A stretch of DNA of 12,358 nucleotides from Paludibacteraceae bacterium. Its GTDB lineage: Bacteria > Bacteroidota > Bacteroidia > Bacteroidales > Paludibacteraceae. The notes under the pieces are model-generated. The model was not told the DNA's origin, made no database searches, and worked only from the letters and a program-made list of their open reading frames with translations. The DNA lies in contig CANFFA010000027.1 of NCBI GenBank assembly GCA_947445425.1, forward strand, positions 1 through 12,358. The letters run 5' to 3'. Shown here piece after piece: positions 7,245 to 12,358 of the stretch. The translations under genes were made by a program, and so were the position numbers. Within the stretch, counting starts at the first letter, position 1. Each line of letters opens with the position of its first letter.

Positions 7245-7937
7245 CTACTCGTGACGTGGGTCGATGTATTTCGCAGCGTTATCAAAACGACCATATTTGC
7301 TAGTCGATTTTTTCAATGCTTCATTGGCATCTACCCCTTTTTTGATCAAGTCCATCATAGGACCGAAACGAATAAATTCATAACCACAAGCTTCACCATC
7401 TTCGTCTAATGCCATACGGTTGATATAACCTTCTGCCATTTCCAAATAACGAACGCCTTTTGCATTCGTACTGAACATTGTTCCAACTTGCGAACGCAAA
7501 CCTTTACCCAAATCTTCAAGTCCTGCTCCAATTGGAAGCCCACCTTCAGAGAAAGCCGATTGAGAACGACCATAAGCTATTTGCAAAAACAATTCACGCA
7601 TCGCCACATTGATTGCATCACATACTAAATCAGTATTCAAAGCTTCAAGAATAGTTTTACCGGTAAGGATTTCAGCAGCCATTGCAGCAGAATGCGTCAT
7701 ACCAGAACAACCAATGGTTTCAACCAAAGCTTCTTCAATAATACCATCTTTGATATTCAAAGTTAATTTACAAGCCCCTTGTTGAGGAGCACACCAACCC
7801 ACACCGTGCGTCAAGCCTGAAATATCTTTGATCTCTTTAGATTTCACCCATTTACCTTCTTGAGGTATAGGTGCCGGTCCATGATTTGGACCTTTTTTTA
7901 CAACACACATGTGTTCTACTTCGTGAGAATAAATCAT
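7245..7937 (-). CDS. NifU/IscU-like iron-sulfur cluster scaffold protein
   Basis: The central part resembles the IscU/NifU N-terminal scaffold fold. A stretch from GACKLTLNI (54-62) through KDGIIEEA (63-70) to TIGCSG (74-79) and MAAEILTGKTILEAL (86-100) lines up with IscU around its first two cluster cysteines. Visible cysteines are 11, 49, 56, 77, 106 and 184. C77 corresponds to IscU C63, and C49 or C56 to C37. The canonical third ligand (HC at 105-106 of E. coli IscU) is not evident at its usual place; C106 here sits earlier in the fold. A C-terminal extension of about 100 residues is absent from classical IscU, so at 230 residues it is much longer than IscU's roughly 130. It has its own promoter (7998-8028) and is the first gene of an operon with the GGGtGRT gene. 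Scaffold role is inferred from similarity; the client is unknown. Confidence 0.82.
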   Translation of the reverse strand: MIYSHEVEHMCVVKKGPNHGPAPIPQEGKWVKSKEIKDISGLTHGVGWCAPQQGACKLTLNIKDGIIEEALVETIGCSGMTHSAAMAAEILTGKTILEALNTDLVCDAINVAMRELFLQIAYGRSQSAFSEGGLPIGAGLEDLGKGLRSQVGTMFSTNAKGVRYLEMAEGYINRMALDEDGEACGYEFIRFGPMMDLIKKGVDANEALKKSTSKYGRFDNAAKYIDPRHE

Positions 7938-7997
7938 ACTTTTGTTATTTAGTTATTATAAAAAATAGTTTGATATTTGATTCTTTGAATTTGAGCA

Positions 7998-8028
7998 CAA
8001 AAGTACTTTTTTTTTACCATTTAACAAT
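7998..8028 (-). promoter_or_regulatory. promoter of the scaffold/GGGtGRT operon
   Basis: On the minus strand, ATTG (8025-8028) and TACTTTTG (7998-8005) are 19 bases apart, a close match to the Bacteroidota pattern with a perfect -7 box. The -7 box TACTTTTG is identical to that of rplU and of the DUF1573 operon. The leader before the ATG at 7937 would be about 55 bases. Confidence 0.65.
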
Positions 8029-8207
8029 CAATACAAAATGTTAAACCTTCAGAACGAATAAACTTTTTCATAACCTAATTGTTACGATACATTTCAAATA
8101 AAAAGGCCATTGAAAATTAAATCAATCGACTTCTTTACTAAAAAAGAAATTAGATCAAGCAAATTTACAACAGCCTAATTTTAAAACCATTAACACAACA
8201 AGCAAAC

Positions 8208-9401
8208 CTACTTCGCTCCTGAGGTCATAAAGCTCCAAGCCAACCACGCCAGCCCTCCTACTCCAGTCTCTAAAGCTTTTTCATCTATCTGAAAATTAGA
8301 ACTATGCAAACCACCAGTATTTGCATTTACTTCACCCTTCACTCCGAAACGATAAAAAGTTGATGGGTATTGCTGGGTAAAAAATGCAAAATCTTCAGAA
8401 GTCATACGCATTTCTAAAGTGCGGATATTGTTTTCACCTACCCATTCAGACGCAAAGACATTGGCCTGATCTGTTATACCTTTATCATTTACAACCGTTG
8501 GATATCCGTCAGGAATATTGATTTCTGCAGTACAACCATAAGCTGCAGCAGTTTCATTAATGATTCGGCGAATGTGTATTTTCGCTTCCGATCTCCATTT
8601 TTCGTCGTATGTCCTTAAAGTCCCAGAAAGCTCAACTGTACCGGGTACAACATTCTGAGCACCATTGGCTATGATTCGTCCAAAAGTAAGTACCATAGGG
8701 GTGAGTGGAGGACAAATCCTGCTTCTTACTTGTTGAAGTGAAACAAGGGTTTGTGCAGCCGCCAACACAGTATCGTTGCAAAGATGTGGGAGTGCACCAT
8801 GCCCACCTTTTCCATTCATTTTAATATGAATTTCATCTGAAGAGGCCATTATGAGACCCGATAAAAATCCCATTGTTCCAGTTGGATAATCTACAGAAAC
8901 ATGCTGAGCTATAATCAACTCTGGTTTAATTTCATCAAAAACACCATCCTCCAACATCAATCGAGCGCCTCCTGGAGATTTCTCCTCACCCGGCTGGAAA
9001 ATAAGGAGCACTGTCCCTTCAAATTTGGACCGTAAAGCATGCAGCACTTTTGCAGCACCCAGTAAACAGGAAGTGTGCGCATCGTGCCCACAAGCATGCA
9101 TTACATTGGCTTTGGTTGATTTATGAGGAATGTCTACCATTTCACAAACAGGCAGAGCATCCATATCGGCCCGAAGCGCAATGACTTTTTTATTAGGATT
9201 GCGCCCTTCTATTCTCGCCAAAATTCCATTTCCACCAATATTGGCTCGAAATGGAATTCCGATTTTCGTTAATTCATTTTGAATAAACTGGGCAGTTTCA
9301 TACTCTTCAAAGGAAAGTTCTGGGTGTGCATGAAGATGTCTATAACACTCAACAACATAGTTATTGTTTTGATCTACAAGATCTTGAATATATGCTTTCA
9401 T
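8208..9401 (-). CDS. M20-family metallopeptidase / N-acyl-amino-acid amidohydrolase
   Basis: Two-zinc hydrolase of the M20D group (hippurate hydrolase, N-acetyl-amino-acid or IAA-amino-acid hydrolase type) that releases an amino acid from an N-acylated form. The 397 residues match the family. Metal and catalytic residues are in place: RADMDALP (78-85), C104 and H106 within MHACGHDAHT, the E139-E140 pair in QPGEE, H167 in AQHV, and H366 in GGLHSS. The inserted dimerisation domain starts around GKGGHGALPH (197-206). No signal peptide is present, so it should act in the cytoplasm. The exact substrate cannot be read from sequence; diaminopimelate deacetylation is one alternative. It has its own promoter, is divergent from the DUF1573 genes, and shows no clear terminator in the 270 bases downstream. 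Confidence 0.9.
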   Translation of the reverse strand: MKAYIQDLVDQNNNYVVECYRHLHAHPELSFEEYETAQFIQNELTKIGIPFRANIGGNGILARIEGRNPNKKVIALRADMDALPVCEMVDIPHKSTKANVMHACGHDAHTSCLLGAAKVLHALRSKFEGTVLLIFQPGEEKSPGGARLMLEDGVFDEIKPELIIAQHVSVDYPTGTMGFLSGLIMASSDEIHIKMNGKGGHGALPHLCNDTVLAAAQTLVSLQQVRSRICPPLTPMVLTFGRIIANGAQNVVPGTVELSGTLRTYDEKWRSEAKIHIRRIINETAAAYGCTAEINIPDGYPTVVNDKGITDQANVFASEWVGENNIRTLEMRMTSEDFAFFTQQYPSTFYRFGVKGEVNANTGGLHSSNFQIDEKALETGVGGLAWLAWSFMTSGAK

Positions 9402-9427
9402 TATTCTCGGATTAAATTTGACTACTA

Positions 9428-9458
9428 CAAAGATATTCTTTTTTGATTCTTCAACAAA
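9428..9458 (-). promoter_or_regulatory. promoter of the M20 amidohydrolase gene
   Basis: On the minus strand, TTTG (9455-9458) and TATCTTTG (9428-9435) are 19 bases apart, a full consensus match. The implied start site leaves a short leader of about 20 bases before the ATG at 9401. Confidence 0.75.
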
Positions 9459-9490
9459 ATATCGATTTTAGTTGTTTTGATTGGTAGAAG

Positions 9491-9518
9491 AAATAGATTT
9501 ACATGAGAGAATCTATTT
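9491..9518. repeat. 9-bp inverted repeat, operator candidate
   Basis: AAATAGATT (9491-9499) and AATCTATTT (9510-9518) are perfect inverted copies around a ten-base spacer. They lie between the divergent promoters, about 33 bases upstream of the amidohydrolase -33 box and 79 bases upstream of the DUF1573 -7 box. It could be a binding site for a dimeric regulator; no T run marks it as a terminator. Confidence 0.4.
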
Positions 9519-9596
9519 AAGTATATTATAAACAAATGTTTATGTTAATTAGCATAGAATAATGAGATTTATAAGAATTTGAATTGTATTTTTTTA

Positions 9597-9604
9597 TACT
9601 TTTG
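9597..9604 (+). promoter_or_regulatory. -7 element of the DUF1573 operon
   Basis: TACTTTTG matches TAnnTTTG perfectly and lies 43 bases before the ATG at 9648. The nearest TTTG upstream (9578-9581) is only 15 bases away, closer than usual, so the -33 part is doubtful. Confidence 0.5.
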
Positions 9605-9647
9605 CATTCTTGATACGCAGTTTAATTGAAAATAAAATTATAGAAGT

Positions 9648-10025
9648 ATGAAAAAGTTCAGTATGTTATTTATCGGTCTAGTCTTTTCATTGGTGACAAT
9701 GGCTCAAAGACCAGTTATTAGTTTTGAGAAAAAATCGTTTGATTTTGCAAAAATCAAAGAGGACGATGGTAAAGTGACCCATGTTTTTGACTTTACAAAT
9801 ACAGGCAAAGGGCCTTTGGTAGTAAGTAAAGTTGAGGCATCTTGTGGTTGCACAACACCAACTTGGAGCAAAGAGCCAATTGAGCCTGGTAAAAAAGGAT
9901 CAGTTACAGTAACTTACAATCCTGCTGGCCGTCCAGGAGCATTCACAAAAACGATTACTGTTTACAGCAATACATTTGAAGAAATTGAAAGGTTAACCAT
10001 CCAGGGAGAAGTTTTGGCTAAATAA
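9648..10025 (+). CDS. exported DUF1573 protein, single-domain (125 residues)
   Basis: Small secreted protein of the DUF1573 family, whose members carry Ig-like beta-sandwich domains; the function is unknown. Residues 1-20 form a classical signal peptide (MKKF, hydrophobic core, cleavage likely near TMA/Q), so it should reach the periplasm or beyond. The mature part has the family hallmarks: FDFAKI near 31-36, FTNTGKGPL (49-57), the ASCGCTTP block (64-71) with the C66-G67-C68 pair, and NPAGRPGAF (91-99). It ends right after the first domain. It aligns without gaps to the first 122 residues of the downstream gene, with about 92 identities by my count, so the two are tandem duplicates. It is the first gene of the operon. 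Confidence 0.92.
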   Translation: MKKFSMLFIGLVFSLVTMAQRPVISFEKKSFDFAKIKEDDGKVTHVFDFTNTGKGPLVVSKVEASCGCTTPTWSKEPIEPGKKGSVTVTYNPAGRPGAFTKTITVYSNTFEEIERLTIQGEVLAK

Positions 10026-10075
10026 AATTATTGCTTCAAAAAAAAATCAAACTACACGTTTATTAAATAATTAAA

Positions 10076-11155
10076 ATGAAAAAGTACAGCGTTTTGTTTT
10101 TAGGCTTGGTTTTTTCTTTAGTGACGATGTCACAAAAAGCAATCATCGGTTTTGATAAAAAATCACATGATTTTGGAAAAATCAACGAAAATGATGGGAA
10201 AGCGAGCCATATTTTTGAGTTTTCAAACACTGGAAATGCTCCATTGGTGGTAAATAGAGTGCAAGCCTCTTGCGGATGCACGACACCTACATGGACAAAA
10301 GAGCCAATTGAACCAGGAAAGAAGGGTTCAATTACAGTAACCTACAATCCACAAGGTCGTCCTGGTGCATTTACTAAAACAATAACCGTTTATAGCAATG
10401 CAGCAGAAGAGCAAGAACATCTGACCATACAAGGAGAGGTTCAAGTCGCTGCTGTAACTTCGGGTTCGGACTTTTCTGTTACCATGGGTGCAGTTCGCTT
10501 GAAGTCCAAAGTGATCCAAATGAACAATGTAGAGAAAGTCAAAAACCAAGTTAGAACACTTGACATTCAGAACACATCAAAAGCACCTGTCAAACCAACT
10601 TTCGATAATCTTCCGCCCTATATATCTGTATCTATAGTACCAGAAATACTAAAACCAAATGATGAAGGCAAAGTGACTTTCACCTTCAATCCCAAGAAAT
10701 GTACAGTTTGGGGTCCTGTAACAGACGAAGTTTATATGGTAATTGACGGAAAACGTAATTTTTCGGACGATTTCAAATTGACTGTAGTAGGGAATTTGGT
10801 AGAGGATTTTAGCAAGCTTACGCCTGATCAAAAACGAGTGGCTCCAATTACAGAAATTCCGGTAAAAACTTTATCATTTGGAACGCTTAAAGAGGGAAAA
10901 AAGAAAGTCGGTACTTTTTTTATCACGAATAAAGGTCAAAGTCCGTTAGAAATTCGCCGTATCATCAACAATAACAGTGAATTACAAGTAAAGTCTAAAT
11001 CAACAGTAACTGCTGGAAAGTCAACCGAAATAAATATTGATTTAAGCACTAAAAAAATGGCTGAAGGTGAATATAAGAAATCATTTACGATACAAACCAA
11101 TGACCCAGAAAACAGTTATATTGTTTTTGTGGTAAGTTGGAATGTCAAAAACTAA
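10076..11155 (+). CDS. exported DUF1573 protein, three Ig-like domains (359 residues)
   Basis: Longer paralogue of the preceding gene. It has a near-identical signal peptide (1-20, ending TMSQ) and a first DUF1573 domain (about 24-122) with the same ASCGCTTP block (C66, C68). Two more beta-rich, Ig-like segments follow: about 133-240, with a lone cysteine at 209, and about 262-358, where ITNKGQSPLEIRRI repeats the pattern of NTGxxPLVV in the first domain but without the CGC motif. There is no C-terminal sorting domain or membrane anchor, so it is probably periplasmic. The gene starts 50 bases after its partner with no promoter between, so they are likely one transcript, closed by the terminator at 11173-11216. 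An extracytoplasmic structural or binding role is an inference. Confidence 0.92.
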   Translation: MKKYSVLFLGLVFSLVTMSQKAIIGFDKKSHDFGKINENDGKASHIFEFSNTGNAPLVVNRVQASCGCTTPTWTKEPIEPGKKGSITVTYNPQGRPGAFTKTITVYSNAAEEQEHLTIQGEVQVAAVTSGSDFSVTMGAVRLKSKVIQMNNVEKVKNQVRTLDIQNTSKAPVKPTFDNLPPYISVSIVPEILKPNDEGKVTFTFNPKKCTVWGPVTDEVYMVIDGKRNFSDDFKLTVVGNLVEDFSKLTPDQKRVAPITEIPVKTLSFGTLKEGKKKVGTFFITNKGQSPLEIRRIINNNSELQVKSKSTVTAGKSTEINIDLSTKKMAEGEYKKSFTIQTNDPENSYIVFVVSWNVKN

Positions 11156-11172
11156 TTGAATAAATACAAAAG

Positions 11173-11216
11173 AAAATGAGTCAAGATTCAATTTGGAATT
11201 CTTGACTCATTTTTTT
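11173..11216 (+). terminator. terminator of the DUF1573 operon
   Basis: AAAATGAGTCAAGA (11173-11186) pairs perfectly with TCTTGACTCATTTT (11200-11213) around a 13-base loop, followed by further T residues to 11216. It isolates the DUF1573 pair from meaB. Confidence 0.85.
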
Positions 11217-11278
11217 ATGCAATTTTACAGATTAATGAAGTTATTATAACAAGGCTATCATCTATTAAACACCTCAAT

Positions 11279-12358
11279 ATGAATCATACAGAACCCTACA
11301 ATCATCCTGAAAATGATCCAAGCTACAAGGCACTCACCGTCAACCAAGGCGTACAAAATGCGCCAACGGTAAATCCTTATAGATCCAGCCTCAAACGTCG
11401 CAAATTTTCAGTTTCGGAATATGTAGAAGGAATATTAGCGGGCGACATATCCATATTATCTCAAGCTGTAACTTTGATCGAGAGTTCACTTCCAGAACAT
11501 CAATTAATAGCCCAAGATGTAATTGAAAAATGTTTACCTTATGCTGGAAATTCAATTCGATTGGGAATTACCGGGGTTCCTGGCGCTGGCAAAAGCACTT
11601 TCATAGAAGCTTTAGGCATGCATCTAATAAACAATGGGCACAAATTAGCTGTATTAGCTATCGACCCGAGCAGTGAACGTTCTAAAGGGAGTATTCTTGG
11701 AGACAAAACCCGTATGGAAGAGTTATCTGTAGTTAAAAACGCATTTATTCGACCCTCACCTTCATCCGGGTCATTGGGTGGAGTGGCTAGAAAAACTAGA
11801 GAAAGTATAGTATTGTGCGAAGCGGCAGGATTTGACACCATTTTCGTAGAGACAGTGGGAGTTGGACAGTCAGAAACGGCAGTACACTCAATGGTTGACT
11901 TTTTCTTACTGATTCAGTTGGCCGGAGCTGGTGATGAATTGCAAGGAATAAAAAGAGGAATCATGGAAATGGCTGACGGAATAGCGATCAACAAGTGCGA
12001 TGGCAGCAATGTGGACAAAGCCCGGGTAGCCCGATCACTTTATGAGAATGCACTTCATCTTTTCCCTCCCGCTGCATCTGGATGGATCTCAGAAGCAATT
12101 ACTTGTTCTTCTATTGAAAGAAATGGAATTCCTGAAGTATGGAATATGGTGGAACGTTATATTCAATTTGTGAAACAATCAGACTTCTTTGCCCAGAACC
12201 GAACATCTCAGTCAAAGTATTGGATGTACGAAACAATTAATGGTCAACTTAAGGATCATTTCTACAGCAATAAGGAAATTCAAAACCTAATCATTGAATG
12301 CGAAAACAAAGTACTTTCTAACGAGTTAAGCTCCTTTGTAGCAGCAAAAAAGTTATTA
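11279..12358 (+). CDS. meaB: MeaB, methylmalonyl-CoA mutase-associated GTPase (3' end missing)
   Basis: G3E-family P-loop GTPase (MeaB/ArgK group) that protects and reactivates the B12-dependent methylmalonyl-CoA mutase, part of the propionyl-CoA/succinyl-CoA route. The frame is open for 360 codons from the ATG at 11279 to the window edge, so the stop codon lies outside. Visible GTPase motifs are Walker A GVPGAGKST (99-107), the switch segment AIDPSSERSKGSILGDKTRM, ETVGVGQSE (191-199) and the guanine-specificity motif NKCD (238-241). The first 40 or so residues are a variable, proline- and asparagine-rich tail before the family block RRKFSVSEYVEGILAGD. The last residues in view (SSFVAAKKLL) resemble the family's C-terminal helix, so only a few codons are probably missing. 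The mutase genes are not in the window. No consensus promoter is seen in the short gap after the terminator. Confidence 0.95.
   Translation, partial: MNHTEPYNHPENDPSYKALTVNQGVQNAPTVNPYRSSLKRRKFSVSEYVEGILAGDISILSQAVTLIESSLPEHQLIAQDVIEKCLPYAGNSIRLGITGVPGAGKSTFIEALGMHLINNGHKLAVLAIDPSSERSKGSILGDKTRMEELSVVKNAFIRPSPSSGSLGGVARKTRESIVLCEAAGFDTIFVETVGVGQSETAVHSMVDFFLLIQLAGAGDELQGIKRGIMEMADGIAINKCDGSNVDKARVARSLYENALHLFPPAASGWISEAITCSSIERNGIPEVWNMVERYIQFVKQSDFFAQNRTSQSKYWMYETINGQLKDHFYSNKEIQNLIIECENKVLSNELSSFVAAKKLL

Noticed and set aside
8101..8207. Possible terminator for the amidohydrolase gene (TTCTTT / AAAGAA near 8131-8149)
   Set aside because: The stem is short and entirely A/T with no stable core; not enough to call a terminator.
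10063..10281. Minus-strand open frames opposite the DUF1573 gene (also 10328-10549 and 10649-10831)
   Set aside because: They are antisense to a clearly conserved secreted protein gene and lack promoters or recognisable domains.
11539..11841. Minus-strand frame opposite meaB
   Set aside because: It overlaps the conserved GTPase core of meaB, which explains the sequence fully.

Overview
The window looks like ordinary chromosomal sequence from a member of the Bacteroidota. The evidence is the low G+C content, the A-rich start regions with no clear Shine-Dalgarno sequence, and several promoters of the Bacteroidota type (TTTG, 19-20 bases, TAnnTTTG; e.g. 3890-3920, 9428-9458 on the minus strand, 66-97). 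The protein families also fit: ClpC with a UVR-type middle domain, secreted DUF1573 proteins, a GGGtGRT protein and MeaB. I cannot fix the class or genus from the sequence. There is no sign of phage, transposon, CRISPR array, tRNA or rRNA.

Layout. Bases 1-510 carry no convincing protein gene. They hold a good promoter, two strong hairpin terminators and possibly a small RNA of about 260 nt. clpC (511-3021, minus) is the Clp/Hsp100 unfoldase. A 307-base divergent spacer separates it from an unrecognised 183-residue protein (3329-3880, plus). Then come rplU and rpmA (ribosomal proteins L21 and L27), preceded by a near-perfect promoter and a structured leader and closed by a strong terminator. 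serS (seryl-tRNA synthetase) follows, and its terminator is shared with the convergent operon on the minus strand.

That minus-strand operon is the least understood part: a NifU/IscU-like Fe-S scaffold protein with a long C-terminal extension (7245-7937), followed by a GGGtGRT-family protein of unknown function (best start 7185, end 6190). Further right is an M20-family amidohydrolase (8208-9401, minus). It is divergent from a tandem pair of exported DUF1573 proteins (9648-10025 and 10076-11155), which are clear duplicates of each other. After a strong terminator, meaB (GTPase chaperone of methylmalonyl-CoA mutase) begins at 11279 and runs off the right edge.

The genes are mostly separate housekeeping units (protein quality control, translation, amino-acid deacylation, B12-enzyme maintenance). 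The two real co-transcribed units of interest are the scaffold/GGGtGRT pair, a plausible poorly described Fe-S system, and the duplicated DUF1573 pair. All functional calls come from reading motifs by eye; no search was run.
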